Positions 8,294 through 17,904 of a stretch of 64,000 bases of DNA are shown piece by piece. The stretch is from Geodermatophilus pulveris (GTDB lineage Bacteria; Actinomycetota; Actinomycetes; Mycobacteriales; Geodermatophilaceae), in NCBI RefSeq assembly GCF_900188375.1, contig NZ_FZOO01000003.1:124001-188000 (forward strand). The letters are read 5' to 3'. A model generated the notes under the pieces. The model ran no database searches. It worked only from the letters and a program-made list of their open reading frames with translations, and was not told the origin of the DNA. Numbering within the stretch: the stretch's first letter is position 1; every line of letters starts with the position of its first letter. The position numbers and the translations under genes were made by a program.

Positions 8294-9509
8294 GCCAGTC
8301 CTCGGGCAGCAGGTGGTCCAGGACGTCGTCCACGCTCACGGCGCCGACCAGCCGGCCCTGGTCGTCGACCACCGGCGCGGCGACCAGGTTGTAGGTGGCG
8401 AAGTAGCGGGTGACCTCGGCCAGCGGCGCCTCGGGCCGCAGCGGCTCCAGGTCGTCGAGCACCCCGCTGACCAGGCTGGACGGCGGTTCGCGCAGCAGCC
8501 GCTGGGTGTGCGCCAGGCCGAGGTAGCGCCCGGTCGGGGTGGCCGACGGCGGCCGGCACACGTACACCTGGCTGGCCAGTGCCGGGGTCAGCTCCGGTTC
8601 CCGGACGCGGGCCAGGGCCTCGGCAATCGTGCCGTCCGGGGCGAGCACCACCGGCTCGCTGGTCATGATCCCGCCGGCGGTGTCCTCGGTGTACTGCAGC
8701 AGCCGGCGCACCGGGTCGGCCTCGTCGGGCTCCATGAGCTCCAGCAGCCGGTCGCGGTCGACGTGGGACAGCTCGGCCAGCAGGTCCGCGGCGTCGTCGG
8801 GGTCCATGACCTCCAGCACGTCGGCGGCCCGGCTCTCCACCAGCGTGCCGAGGATGGCGATCTGGTCGGCCTCGGGCAGCTCGCCGAGCACGTCGGCCAG
8901 CCGCTCGTCGTCGAGGGCCTCGGCGACCTCCTGCCGCCGGGTGACCGGCAGGTCCTGCAGCGCGTGGGCCAGGTCGGCGGCGTTGAGCTCGCGGTAGGTG
9001 GCGATCAGCGTCTCGGCGCCCTGGCCGGTCTGGGGGAGCCCCAGGCCGCCGACCTCGTCCCAGGCCACCTGGTGCAGCTGCCCGCGGCGGCCCAGCCGCC
9101 CCGGCTCCTGGACGGCGAGCCGGGACAGCACCCAGTCGCCGGTGCGGGTCTGCTCGATGCCGGCGTCGACCACGGCCGCCGGCCGGTCGGACTCCAGCAG
9201 CTGCACCCGGCGGTCGAGCAGCTCGCCGAGCACCAGGGTCTCGCCGCGGCGCTGCTCGAAGCGCTTGAGGCTCAGCGTGCCGGAGGACAGCACCACCGAC
9301 GCCGGGTCCAGCGTCGTCACCCGGCCCATCGGCACGAAGATGCGCCGGCGGGCGACCACCTCGACGACCAGCCCGAGCACGCGCGGCGCCGCCGTCCCCA
9401 CGCGCAGCGCCACGACCACGTCGCGCACCTTGCCGACCCGGTCGCCGTTGGGGTCGAAGACGGGCAGGCCGGCGAGCCGGGAGACGTACGCCCTGCTCAC
9501 CGTCGTCAC
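8271..9509 (-). CDS. PRC-barrel / MgtE-N / CBS domain protein
   Basis: 412 aa. N-terminal PRC-barrel-like segment (LAGLPVFDPNGDRVGKVRDV), then an MgtE intracellular N domain (HALQDLPVTRRQEVAEAL, EADQIAILGTLVESRAADVL, MDPDDAADLLAEL) and a pair of CBS domains (GGIMTSEPVVLAPDGTIAEAL; VAAPVVDDQGRLVGAVSVDDVLD). It has no transmembrane channel part, so it is not a full Mg2+ channel; possibly a cytosolic Mg2+ or nucleotide sensor. The GTG start at 9509 is chosen because homology begins there. Coupled to the DUF1003 gene. Confidence 0.87.
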   Translation of the reverse strand: MTTVSRAYVSRLAGLPVFDPNGDRVGKVRDVVVALRVGTAAPRVLGLVVEVVARRRIFVPMGRVTTLDPASVVLSSGTLSLKRFEQRRGETLVLGELLDRRVQLLESDRPAAVVDAGIEQTRTGDWVLSRLAVQEPGRLGRRGQLHQVAWDEVGGLGLPQTGQGAETLIATYRELNAADLAHALQDLPVTRRQEVAEALDDERLADVLGELPEADQIAILGTLVESRAADVLEVMDPDDAADLLAELSHVDRDRLLELMEPDEADPVRRLLQYTEDTAGGIMTSEPVVLAPDGTIAEALARVREPELTPALASQVYVCRPPSATPTGRYLGLAHTQRLLREPPSSLVSGVLDDLEPLRPEAPLAEVTRYFATYNLVAAPVVDDQGRLVGAVSVDDVLDHLLPEDWRERARRG

Positions 9510-9533
9510 GGGGGCCGAGGCTACCGTCGGACC

Positions 9534-10406
9534 GTGGCCGCTCCCGGGGCAGAGCTCGACTACGAGGTCGTCGACGTGTTCGCGCCGCGTGCCTTCGCCG
9601 GCAACCCGCTGGCCGTGGTCTTCGACGCCGACGGGCTGAGCACCGAGCAGTGCCAGGCGCTGGCCGACGAGTTCGCCCTGTCCGAGACGTCGTTCCTGTG
9701 CGCCCCCCGCGCCGAGGGCGCCGACTACCGGGTGCGCATCTTCACGCCGTCCGCCGAGCTGCCCTTCGCCGGGCACCCCAGCGTGGGCGCGGCGCACACC
9801 CTGGTGCGCACCGGCCGGCTGCCCGCCGGCACGCTGCGCCAGGAGTGCGGCGCCGGCGTCCTCGACGTGGTGGTGGACGAGGACGGCGCCACGCTGTCCG
9901 GTGGCCGGCCCACCCTGGAGGACGGCCCCGACCCGGCCGCCCTGGCGGTGGCGGTGGGGCTCTCGGCCGCCGACCCGGTCGGGCTGCCCGCGCCCGTCGC
10001 CGGCTGCGGGCTGCCGTTCGCGGTGCTGGCGGTGCGCCCGGAGGTGGTCGACGACGCCGTGCCGGTGCCCGCGCTGCTCGGCGGGCTCGGCGTGGGGGAG
10101 GGCGTCTCGGTGCTGTCCTGGGACGCCGCCACCTCGACCGCCCGCGCGCGGGTGTTCGCCGCCGACCTGTCCTGGGGCGAGGACCCGGCGACCGGCTCGG
10201 CCGCGCTGGGCACCGGGGTGTGGCTCGTCGCGGCCGGCCTGCTGGCACCGGAGGGGACGTCGTCCTACGTCGTGCGCCAGGGCGAGGCGATGGGGCGGCC
10301 GTCGGTGCTGGCGTGCACGGTCACCGCCGCGGCCGGTCGCGCGGTCGCCGCGACGGTGCGGGGCGCGGTGGTGCCGGTCGCCCGGGGCAGGATCCGGGTG
10401 CCGTGA
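9534..10406 (+). CDS. PhzF family isomerase/epimerase
   Basis: 290 aa. N-terminus YEVVDVFAPRAFAGNPLAVVFDADGL carries the PhzF GNPLAVV motif; SETSFL, RIFTPSAELPFAGHPSVGAAH and GEDPATGSAA follow in order. PhzF-fold enzymes catalyse proton-transfer isomerisations. No phenazine genes are near, so this is a generic paralogue of unknown substrate. The stop overlaps the next gene by 4 bases. Confidence 0.87.
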   Translation: MAAPGAELDYEVVDVFAPRAFAGNPLAVVFDADGLSTEQCQALADEFALSETSFLCAPRAEGADYRVRIFTPSAELPFAGHPSVGAAHTLVRTGRLPAGTLRQECGAGVLDVVVDEDGATLSGGRPTLEDGPDPAALAVAVGLSAADPVGLPAPVAGCGLPFAVLAVRPEVVDDAVPVPALLGGLGVGEGVSVLSWDAATSTARARVFAADLSWGEDPATGSAALGTGVWLVAAGLLAPEGTSSYVVRQGEAMGRPSVLACTVTAAAGRAVAATVRGAVVPVARGRIRVP

Positions 10407-11329
10407 CCACGGCCGCCCCCGCCACGCCCGCCTGGGCGGTGCACCGGCCCGGCGGGCGGGACGTCGCCGTCATGGCCGTCGCGGTCCTCGGCATCTCGCT
10501 GTCCGCGCCGCTGACCACGCTGCTGGCCGCGCCGATGCTGGCGCTGGCCTTCTGGCGCAACCTGGGCGGGGCCGCCGTCCTGCTGCCGCTGCTGCTCCGC
10601 GAGCGCCCGGGCCTGGCCGGCCCGCGCCCGCGCGACCTGGCCACCTCCGCGGTCGCCGGGCTGTTCCTCGCCGCGCACTTCGCCGCCTGGCTGCCCAGCC
10701 TGTCCATGACGACGGTCGCCGCCTCCACCGCGCTGGTCACCACCACCCCGGTCTGGACGGCGCTGGCCGCCCGGGCGAGCGGCGTGCGGCTGCCCGCGGC
10801 GACCTGGTGGGGCCTGGTGCTCGCGGTGCTCGGCGTCGCGCTGATCGCCGGGGTGGACGTCACGGTCAGCGCCCGCGCGCTGGCCGGTGACGGGCTGGCG
10901 CTGCTGGGCGCGCTGTGCGCCGGCGGGTACGTGCTGGCCGGCGCCCGGGCCCGGCAGCGGATGTCGACGTCGGCGTACGCGGTCGTCTGCTACTCGGTGT
11001 GCGCGGCGGCGATCGCGGTGGCCGCGGTCGCCGTCGGCGACCCGCTCGTCGGCTTCACCGGCCGCGACTGGCTGCTCATCGCCGCCATCACCGTGTGCGC
11101 GCAGCTGCTCGGGCACACGCTGTTCAACCGGCTGCTGTCCTCGGTCGGGCCCACGATGGTCAGCCTGGTCATCCTGCTGGAGGTGCCCGGCGCGCTGCTG
11201 TTCGCGCTGGTGATCCTGGGGCAGGTGCCGCCGCTGCTGGCCCTGCCCGGCGTCGCGCTGGTCGTCGTCGGCGTGGGCCTGGTGGTGCGGGCCAGCCGCC
11301 CGGCGGGCCTGGCCGAACCCGGCACCTGA
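10403..11329 (+). CDS. EamA/DMT superfamily transporter
   Basis: 308 aa with about ten hydrophobic helices in two EamA repeats (first repeat RNLGGAAVLLPLLL..ALVTTTPVWTALAA; second LLGALCAGGYVLAGA..MVSLVILLEVPGALLFALV). Drug/metabolite exporter family; substrate unknown. Starts GTG overlapping the phzF stop, so probably cotranscribed. Confidence 0.88.
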   Translation: MTTAAPATPAWAVHRPGGRDVAVMAVAVLGISLSAPLTTLLAAPMLALAFWRNLGGAAVLLPLLLRERPGLAGPRPRDLATSAVAGLFLAAHFAAWLPSLSMTTVAASTALVTTTPVWTALAARASGVRLPAATWWGLVLAVLGVALIAGVDVTVSARALAGDGLALLGALCAGGYVLAGARARQRMSTSAYAVVCYSVCAAAIAVAAVAVGDPLVGFTGRDWLLIAAITVCAQLLGHTLFNRLLSSVGPTMVSLVILLEVPGALLFALVILGQVPPLLALPGVALVVVGVGLVVRASRPAGLAEPGT

Positions 11330-11386
11330 GGCCGTCCGGAGCCCCTCGCTACCCTCCCGGGGACCCGACCCACCCCCGGAGGACCC

Positions 11387-12340
11387 GTGGCCGAGCTCCG
11401 ATCCCGCCGTTCCAACCTGGCCGTCCCGGGCAGCAACCCCCGCTTCCTGGACAAGGCCAGGGGCCTGGACGCCGACCAGGTGTTCCTCGACCTGGAGGAC
11501 GCCTGCGCGCCGCTGGCCAAGCCCGCGGCCCGCAAGAACATCGTCGCGGCGCTCACCGAGGGCGGCTGGGGGGACAAGATCCGCACCGTCCGGGTCAACG
11601 ACTGGACGACGCAGTGGACCTACCAGGACGTGATCGAGGTCGTCGGCGGCGCCGGTGCGGACCTGGACTGCATCATGCTGCCGAAGGTCCAGGACGCCGG
11701 TCAGGTGCAGGCGCTGGACATGCTGCTGGCCCAGGTCGAGCGGGCGCACGGGCTGCCGGTGGGCCGGATCGGCATCGAGGCGCAGATCGAGACCGCGCAG
11801 GGCCTGGTCAACGTCAACCAGATCGCCTTCGCCAGCCCGCGGATCGAGACGATCATCTTCGGCCCGGCGGACTTCATGGCCAGCATCAACATGAAGTCGC
11901 TGGTGGTCGGCGCCCTGCACCCGGACTACCCGGGCGACCCGTTCCACTACATCCTCATGCAGATCCTCATGGCCGCCCGCGCCCGCGGCGTGCAGGCCAT
12001 CGACGGCCCGTTCCTGCAGGTGCGCGACGTGGACGCCTTCCGCGAGGTGGCCCGCCGCTCGGCGATGCTGGGCTTCGACGGCAAGTGGGTGCTGCACCCC
12101 GGGCAGATCGACGCGGCCAACGAGATCTACGCGCCGTCGCAGGCCGACTACGACCACGCCGAGCTGATCCTGGACGCCTACGACTGGGCCACCTCGGAGG
12201 CCGGCGGGGCGAAGGGCTCGGCGATGCTGGGCGACGAGATGATCGACGAGGCCAGCCGCAAGATGGCGCTGGTCATCGCCGGCAAGGGCCGCGCCGCGGG
12301 CCTGTCCCGCACGTCGTCGTTCACCCCGCCCGAGGGCTGA
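11387..12340 (+). CDS. HpcH/HpaI aldolase / citrate lyase beta-like CoA lyase
   Basis: 317 aa, TIM-barrel of the malyl-CoA/citryl-CoA lyase type: N-terminal RSNLAVPGSNPRFLDKA, metal-site region VFLDLEDAC, IGIEAQIETAQGLVNVNQIA, FGPADFMASI, and GFDGKWVLHPGQIDAANE near the C-terminus. Likely cleaves or forms a short acyl-CoA bond (malyl-CoA or beta-methylmalyl-CoA class); exact substrate not resolved. A strong SD (CCGGAGGA) precedes the GTG start. Confidence 0.88.
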   Translation: MAELRSRRSNLAVPGSNPRFLDKARGLDADQVFLDLEDACAPLAKPAARKNIVAALTEGGWGDKIRTVRVNDWTTQWTYQDVIEVVGGAGADLDCIMLPKVQDAGQVQALDMLLAQVERAHGLPVGRIGIEAQIETAQGLVNVNQIAFASPRIETIIFGPADFMASINMKSLVVGALHPDYPGDPFHYILMQILMAARARGVQAIDGPFLQVRDVDAFREVARRSAMLGFDGKWVLHPGQIDAANEIYAPSQADYDHAELILDAYDWATSEAGGAKGSAMLGDEMIDEASRKMALVIAGKGRAAGLSRTSSFTPPEG

Positions 12341-12349
12341 CCTCCGGAG

Positions 12350-12721
12350 TCACGGCGCGAAGCCGCCGGAGCCGGCCGCGACGAGGGCGAGCACGAAGAC
12401 CAGGAAGGCGAGCACGGCCAGCGCGGTGCCGATGCCGCCGACGATGACCCCGGCCAGCGCCAGGCCGTCGCCCTGCTCGCCGGTCTGCCGGATCTGCCGG
12501 CGGGCGACGACGCCCAGCACCAGCCCCACCGGGCTGACGACGAACGCCATCACCAGCGCCAGGACCGCGAGGGTGTTCGTCGGCCGCGGGTGGCCGTAGC
12601 CGGGCGGGTGGCCGTGGCCCGCGGGGTAGCCGTGGCCCGGCGGCGGGCCGTAGCCGGGAGGGGGCCAGCCGTACGGGGGCGGGGTCCCGGGCTCGCCGCG
12701 GCCGGGGTCGTCCTGCGTCAT
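12350..12721 (-). CDS. DUF4190-type small membrane protein
   Basis: 123 aa. The first 50 residues are a Gly/Pro/Tyr/His-rich repeat region (PPGYGPPPGHGYPAGHGHPPGY), then two transmembrane helices around NTLAVLALVMAFVVSPVGLVLGVVA and a second hydrophobic stretch to the end, typical of actinobacterial DUF4190 proteins. Function unknown. ATG start with GGAGGAC upstream. Convergent with the preceding gene, only 9 bases apart. Confidence 0.8.
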   Translation of the reverse strand: MTQDDPGRGEPGTPPPYGWPPPGYGPPPGHGYPAGHGHPPGYGHPRPTNTLAVLALVMAFVVSPVGLVLGVVARRQIRQTGEQGDGLALAGVIVGGIGTALAVLAFLVFVLALVAAGSGGFAP

Positions 12722-12856
12722 CGTCGTCCTCCGTCGGTCTCGCGCACCGGTCCTGCGGACGCCGGCCACGGACGTGACCAGGGGAACACGGGGGGTGCCC
12801 GGCGGTGCCGCATACTCGCCGGTGACCCGGACACCGGAGTCCCCGAGGAGCGTGCG

Positions 12857-14056
12857 ATGACCCGCCTGGCGCAGACCGCCGACCTGACCGACGTCCAGCA
12901 GGAGATCCTCGCGACGGTCAAGACCTTCGTCGACAAGGAGATCATCCCGCACGCCCAGGAGCTCGAGCACGCCGACGCGTACCCGACCGACATCGTCGAG
13001 GGGCTCAAGGACCTGGGCATCTTCGGGCTGACCATCCCCGAGGAGCACGGCGGCCTGGGCGAGTCGCTGCTGACCTACGCGCTGGTGGTCGAGGAGATCG
13101 CGCGCGGCTGGATGAGCGTGTCCGGCGTCATCAACACCCACTTCATCGTCGCCTACATGGTCATGCAGCACGGCACGCCGGAGCAGAAGCAGCGGCTGCT
13201 GCCGCGCATGGCCGCCGGCGAGGTGCGCGGGGCGTTCTCCATGTCCGAGCCCGGGCTGGGCTCCGACGTCGCCGGCATCCGCACCCGGGCGGTGCCGCAG
13301 GACGACGGCGGCTACGTCATCGACGGGCAGAAGATGTGGCTGACCAACGGGGCGAGCTCCACGCTGGTCGCCGCGCTGGTGCGCACTGACCTGGGCGCGC
13401 CCAAGGCGCACCAGAACCTGACCACGTTCCTCGTGGAGAAGCCGGCCGGCTTCGGCGAGGTCGTCCCGGGCCTCACCATCCCCGGGAAGATCGACAAGAT
13501 GGGCTACAAGGGCGTCGACACCACCGAGCTGGTGTTCGACGGCTACCGGGCCTCCGCCGACGACGTCCTCGGCGGGACGCCGGGGCGCGGCTTCGCCCAG
13601 ATGATGGACGGCGTCGAGGTCGGGCGGGTGAACGTCGCGGCCCGCGCGTGCGGCATCTCCATCCGCGCGTTCGAGCTGGCCATCGCCTACGCCCAGCAGC
13701 GGGAGACCTTCGGCAAGCCGATCGCGCAGCACCAGGCCATCGCGTTCCAGCTCGCGGAGATGGCGACCAAGGTCGAGGCCGCGCACGCGATGATGGTCAA
13801 GGCCGCGCGGCTCAAGGACGCCGGCCAGCGCAACGACGTCGAGGCCGGCATGGCCAAGCTGCTGGCCAGCGAGTACTGCGCCGAGGTGACCACGCAGTCC
13901 TTCCGCATCCACGGGGGCTACGGCTACTCCAAGGAGTACGAGATCGAGCGGCTGATGCGCGAGGCGCCGTTCCTGCTCATCGGCGAGGGCACCAGCGAGA
14001 TCCAGAAGACGATCATCAGCCGCGGGCTGCTCAAGGAGTACGCGCTCAAGCGCTGA
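12857..14056 (+). CDS. Acyl-CoA dehydrogenase
   Basis: 399 aa. FAD-dependent alpha,beta-dehydrogenation of acyl-CoA. Motifs: GAFSMSEPGLGSDVAG (FAD/substrate loop), YVIDGQKMWLTNG, FGKPIAQHQAIAFQLAEMA, RIHGGYGYSKEYEIERLMREA, and IGEGTSEIQ, whose first Glu is the usual catalytic base position. ATG at 12857 follows GGAG. The neighbouring CoA lyase suggests a shared acyl-CoA pathway, but the two genes are not in one operon. Confidence 0.92.
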   Translation: MTRLAQTADLTDVQQEILATVKTFVDKEIIPHAQELEHADAYPTDIVEGLKDLGIFGLTIPEEHGGLGESLLTYALVVEEIARGWMSVSGVINTHFIVAYMVMQHGTPEQKQRLLPRMAAGEVRGAFSMSEPGLGSDVAGIRTRAVPQDDGGYVIDGQKMWLTNGASSTLVAALVRTDLGAPKAHQNLTTFLVEKPAGFGEVVPGLTIPGKIDKMGYKGVDTTELVFDGYRASADDVLGGTPGRGFAQMMDGVEVGRVNVAARACGISIRAFELAIAYAQQRETFGKPIAQHQAIAFQLAEMATKVEAAHAMMVKAARLKDAGQRNDVEAGMAKLLASEYCAEVTTQSFRIHGGYGYSKEYEIERLMREAPFLLIGEGTSEIQKTIISRGLLKEYALKR

Positions 14057-14059
14057 GGG

Positions 14060-14087
14060 CCCGGGTCCGCGAGCACGAGCACCCGGG
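14060..14087. terminator. Hairpin between convergent genes
   Basis: CCCGGGT (14060-14066) pairs with ACCCGGG (14081-14087) across a 14-base loop, between the acyl-CoA dehydrogenase stop and the end of the minus-strand DUF4230 gene. Possible bidirectional terminator; no U tract. Confidence 0.4.
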
Positions 14088-14095
14088 GAGCGGCC

Positions 14096-14806
14096 TCAGC
14101 CGACGCCGTCGGCGGGCGCGGCGAAGGTGACCTCGACCTGCGCCACGCCGAGGGACCGCGCCAGGCCGGTGAGCATCCCGCGGGTGTTGTCCTCGGCCCG
14201 CTGCCGCAGGTCGCTGGCCGCCGCGGCCGCGGCCAGCCGCTCCTCGGCCAGCACGTGGAGCTCGCTGTCGTCGACCGGGTTGTCCCCCAGGGCGTCACCG
14301 ACCCGCTCGACCAGCCCGCGGTCGCGGTCCAGCACGCGGCTCTCGGCCGGGTCGATGCGCACCTCGCCCAGCCGCGGGGCGGGCAGCTCGATGGTCGCCG
14401 ACGTCCCGTCGGGGGAGAGGGTGACCCCGCCGGCGTCCAGGCCGTCGAAGTCGACGTACGCGTCCGCGCTGCCGGTGGCCAGGAAGCTCACCCGCTCGCC
14501 GCTGATCAGCGACGGCACGTACCGGGTGTCGACCTCGCGGTCGACGACGACCTGGAAGGTGCCCGTGGCGGCGTGGTACTCCGCGAGGTCCTCCAGCGCC
14601 AGCAGCAGCGGCGGGGTGCTGGCGTCGACGACGTCCTGCCCCGGCGGCTCGGGTACCCACCCGGCCACCCGGTCGGCGACCTGGAACCCGGCCGGCACCA
14701 GCAGGGCCAGGCCGATCCCCGCCGCGACCAGCCGGCGGCGGGCGCGGCGGCGGCGGCGCGGGGCCGGCTCTCCGAGGACGGGGTGGGGCGTCAGCAGCGT
14801 GGGCAT
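14096..14806 (-). CDS. DUF4230 domain membrane-anchored protein
   Basis: 236 aa. An Arg-rich N-terminus and one transmembrane helix (LVAAGIGLALLVPAGFQVADRV) lead to an extracytoplasmic DUF4230 region (FQVVVDREVDTRYVPSLISGERVSFLATGSADAYVDF, then VTLSPDGTSATIELPAPRLGEVRIDP). Function unknown. Start ATG at 14806 with GAGAGG upstream. The upstream neighbour on the other strand is divergent. Confidence 0.8.
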   Translation of the reverse strand: MPTLLTPHPVLGEPAPRRRRRARRRLVAAGIGLALLVPAGFQVADRVAGWVPEPPGQDVVDASTPPLLLALEDLAEYHAATGTFQVVVDREVDTRYVPSLISGERVSFLATGSADAYVDFDGLDAGGVTLSPDGTSATIELPAPRLGEVRIDPAESRVLDRDRGLVERVGDALGDNPVDDSELHVLAEERLAAAAAASDLRQRAEDNTRGMLTGLARSLGVAQVEVTFAAPADGVG

Positions 14807-14929
14807 GCGCGGCCTCTCGGGGTCGGCAGTCGGCGTGCGGTGCTCCCGTCGTACAGCCATCCGCGCGCCCGCGCCATTCCCGCGACGCGCCGGGAGGCGG
14901 TCGCGGCGCCCGTCGGCGAGGCTCGGGGG

Positions 14930-15868
14930 GTGAGAGCCGTCGGGGTGACCGCGTTCGGCGGGCCGGAGGCCCTGCAGGTCGTCGACGTCCCGCCCGAGCC
15001 GCTGGGCCGGGGTCAGGTGCGCGTGCGGGTCACCGCGGCCGCGGTGAGCCCCACCGACACGCACCTGCGCGAGGGCGCCTACGCCGGCCGGGACCCGGTG
15101 CAGCAGTTCCCGTACGTGCCCGGGATGGACGCCGCCGGGGTGCTCGCCGAGGTCGGCCCGGACACCGACACCGACCTGCGGCCGGGCGACCGGGTCATGG
15201 CGGTCGTGGTGCCCTCCGGCGCGCACGGCGCCTACCGGGAGGACCTGGTGCTGCCCGCCGGTTCGGTGGTCCGGTCCCCGGAGGGCAGCACCGACGCCGA
15301 GGCCTCGACGCTGCCGATGAACGGGCTCACCGCGCGCCTGGCGCTGGACCTCATGGGCCTGCGGCCGGGCCAGGTGCTGGCGGTGACCGGCGCGGCCGGG
15401 GCGTTCGGCGGTTACGCCGTCCAGCTGGGGCGGGCCGACGGGCTCACCGTGGTCGCCGACGCCTCCGCGGACGACGAGCAGCTGGTGCGCGACCTGGGCG
15501 CCGACGTCGTCGTCCGGCGGGGGGACGACGTCGCCGCGCGGATCCGGGAGGCGTTCCCCGACGGCGTCGACGGGCTGGCCGACGGCGCCGTCCAGGACGC
15601 GCTGGTGCTCCCGGCCGTGCGGGACGGCGGGGCGGTGGCCACCGTGCGCGGCTACCGGGGCGACGGGTCCGGCCGGGTCACGGTGCACCCCACGCTGGTG
15701 CGGCGGGTCGCGCAGGACCGGGCCGCGCTGGACCGGCTGCGCGAGCAGGCCGAGCAGGGCGTGCTCACCCTCCGGGTGGCCCGCACGCTGCCCGCCGAGG
15801 ACGCCGCCGAGGCGCACCGGCTGCTCGCCCGCGGCGGAGTCCGCGGGCGCCTGGTGCTCACCTTCTGA
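14930..15868 (+). CDS. NADP-dependent quinone-oxidoreductase-like enzyme (MDR family)
   Basis: 312 aa. Medium-chain dehydrogenase/reductase of the zinc-free quinone-reductase type: [19 protein letters not shown] at the N-terminus, [25 protein letters not shown], then cofactor motif [17 protein letters not shown] near residue 150. Likely NADPH-dependent reduction of a quinone or enone. The GTG start is chosen because homology begins at RAVGVTAFG. Confidence 0.85.
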   Translation: MRAVGVTAFGGPEALQVVDVPPEPLGRGQVRVRVTAAAVSPTDTHLREGAYAGRDPVQQFPYVPGMDAAGVLAEVGPDTDTDLRPGDRVMAVVVPSGAHGAYREDLVLPAGSVVRSPEGSTDAEASTLPMNGLTARLALDLMGLRPGQVLAVTGAAGAFGGYAVQLGRADGLTVVADASADDEQLVRDLGADVVVRRGDDVAARIREAFPDGVDGLADGAVQDALVLPAVRDGGAVATVRGYRGDGSGRVTVHPTLVRRVAQDRAALDRLREQAEQGVLTLRVARTLPAEDAAEAHRLLARGGVRGRLVLTF

Positions 15869-15951
15869 GGTCGCGGGGGCGGCCCCGCACCTGCCAGGGT
15901 GGGGGTGTGCCGGGCGGCAGGGCCCGGCGGAGCGCGCGGAGGTCGGAGCAG

Positions 15952-16272
15952 ATGGTGCACAGGCTCGTCGTCAGCTACGGGCAGCCCGACGACCCGGCTG
16001 CGTTCGACGCGCACTACCGCGACACGCACGCCCCGCTGGCCACGCGGATGCCCGGCCTCGTCCGGTACACCGTCGGCGCCCCGCAGGCGCTGGACCCCGC
16101 CCAGCCCACGCCGTACCTGGTGGCCGAGCTCGACTTCGACTCGGAGCAGGCGATGGGCGCGGCGTTCGCCTCGGAGGAGGGCCGGGCCGCGGCCGGCGAC
16201 GTCGCCACCTTCGCCACCGGCGGCGCGACCATGACGCACTACGAGGTGACCGAGGTCCCGGTCTCCCGGTGA
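15952..16272 (+). CDS. EthD family protein
   Basis: 106 aa dimeric alpha-beta barrel type protein: HRLVVSYGQPDDPAAFDAHYRDTHAPLATRMPGL is the EthD hallmark. ATG at 15952 with GGAG upstream is preferred over an in-frame upstream start at 15907. The stop overlaps the next start by 4 bases. Function in the family is poorly known; often a helper of oxidative or degradative enzymes. Confidence 0.8.
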   Translation: MVHRLVVSYGQPDDPAAFDAHYRDTHAPLATRMPGLVRYTVGAPQALDPAQPTPYLVAELDFDSEQAMGAAFASEEGRAAAGDVATFATGGATMTHYEVTEVPVSR

Positions 16273-17813
16273 ACGGCGCCCAGGCACTCATCCGGACCCT
16301 CGTCGACGCGGGCGTCGACGTCTGCTTCGCCAACCCCGGCACGTCGGAGATGCACTTCGTCGCCGCGCTGGACGACGTCCCGGAGATGCGCGGCGTCCTC
16401 ACCCTGTTCGAGGGCGTGGCCACCGGCGCCGCCGACGGGTACGCGCGGATGGCCGGGCGGCCGGCGGCCACCCTGCTGCACCTGGGCCCGGGGCTGGCCA
16501 ACGGCCTGGCCAACCTGCACAACGCCCGGCGGGGCCGCGCGCCGGTGGTCAACGTCGTCGGCGACCACGCCCGCTCGCACAAGCGGCTGGACGCCCCGCT
16601 GGAGTCCGACCTCGACGCGCTGGCCGGGGCGGTGTCGGGCTGGCTGCGCCGCTCGCTGTCCCCGGCCGACGTCGCCGCCGACGCGGCCGAGGCGGTCGCG
16701 GAGTCCGCCCGGGTCGGCATCGCCACGCTGGTGCTGCCCGCCGACGTCTCCTGGGAGGACGGCGCTGAGCCGGCCGACCCGACGCCGGTGCGCCCCGCGC
16801 CCCGGGTGGCGCCGCCGGTGGTCGACGACGTGGCCGCGGTTCTGGGCTCCGGTGAGCCCGCGGTGCTGTTCCTCGGCGGCGACGTCGTCGGCAGCGAGGA
16901 CGCGCTGCTGGCCGCCGGCCGGATCGCCGCGGCCACCGGCGCCCGGCTCATGGCCGAGACGTTCTCCGCCCGCACCGTGCGCGGCGCCGGCCTGCCCGAC
17001 CTGCCGAAGCTGCCCTACCCGCCGGAGATGGCGATCGCCGCCCTGGCCGGCACCCGCCACCTGGTGCTGGCCGGGGCCACCTCGCCGGTGCACTTCTTCG
17101 GCTACCCGGGCGTGCCCGGCACCCCGGTGCCGGAGGACTGCACCGTGCACGTCTTGGCCGTGCCCGGCGAGGACGGCGCCGCCGCGGTGCGGGCGCTGGC
17201 CGAGGCCGTCGCCGCGGACGCCGAGCCGCAGCTGCTGGAGGCGTCCCGGCCCGAGCCGCCGGACGGCGCGCTCACCCCGCGCGCGGTGTCCGCGGTGGTC
17301 GGGGCGCTGCTGCCCGAGCGGGCGGTCGTCGTCGACGAGGCGCTCACCTCCGGCGTGGGCCTGGCCGAGCTGACCGCCGGCGCCCCGCGGCACGACTGGC
17401 TGTCGCTGACCGGCGGGGCGATCGGCGACGGCCTGCCCATGGCCGTCGGCGCCGCGGTGGCCTGCCCGGACCGGCCGGTGCTCGCGCTGCAGGCCGACGG
17501 CAGCGCGATGTACACCCTGCAGGCGCTGTGGACGATGGCCCGCGAGCAGCTCGACGTCACCGTGCTGCTGTACGACAACGGCTCCTACGCGATCCTGCAG
17601 CACGAGCTGTCGCGGGTCGGCGCGGCCGAGGACGGCAAGCGCGCCGGCGAGCTGCTGCACCTGGGCACCCCGTCGCTGGACTTCGTCGCGCTGGCCACCG
17701 GCATGGGCGTGCCCGCGACGCGGGCCACGACCGCCGGGGAGCTGGCCGACCAGCTGCGGGCGGCGCTGGCCGCGCCCGGCCCGCACCTGGTGCAGGCGGT
17801 CCTGCGCGGCTGA
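16269..17813 (+). CDS. Thiamine diphosphate-dependent enzyme (acetolactate synthase large-subunit-like)
   Basis: 514 aa. N-terminal PYR domain with VCFANPGTSEMHFVAALDD, the cofactor glutamate in TLFEGVATGAADGYARM and GPGLANGLANLHNARR; C-terminal PP domain with the ThDP/Mg motif (ADGSAMYTLQALWTMAREQ, then LLYDNGSYAIL). It resembles benzoylformate decarboxylase-like and acetolactate synthase-like enzymes of unknown substrate; no regulatory subunit is adjacent. GTG start coupled to the EthD gene. Confidence 0.88.
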   Translation: MNGAQALIRTLVDAGVDVCFANPGTSEMHFVAALDDVPEMRGVLTLFEGVATGAADGYARMAGRPAATLLHLGPGLANGLANLHNARRGRAPVVNVVGDHARSHKRLDAPLESDLDALAGAVSGWLRRSLSPADVAADAAEAVAESARVGIATLVLPADVSWEDGAEPADPTPVRPAPRVAPPVVDDVAAVLGSGEPAVLFLGGDVVGSEDALLAAGRIAAATGARLMAETFSARTVRGAGLPDLPKLPYPPEMAIAALAGTRHLVLAGATSPVHFFGYPGVPGTPVPEDCTVHVLAVPGEDGAAAVRALAEAVAADAEPQLLEASRPEPPDGALTPRAVSAVVGALLPERAVVVDEALTSGVGLAELTAGAPRHDWLSLTGGAIGDGLPMAVGAAVACPDRPVLALQADGSAMYTLQALWTMAREQLDVTVLLYDNGSYAILQHELSRVGAAEDGKRAGELLHLGTPSLDFVALATGMGVPATRATTAGELADQLRAALAAPGPHLVQAVLRG

Positions 17814-17904
17814 CCCGCGGGGGTGCGGCCTCGTCGCCCGCGGGTCGCCGGGTGTCCACCGGGGCACCCGCCGCGCGTCGCCCCGACCCGTCACCGTCTC
17901 CGCC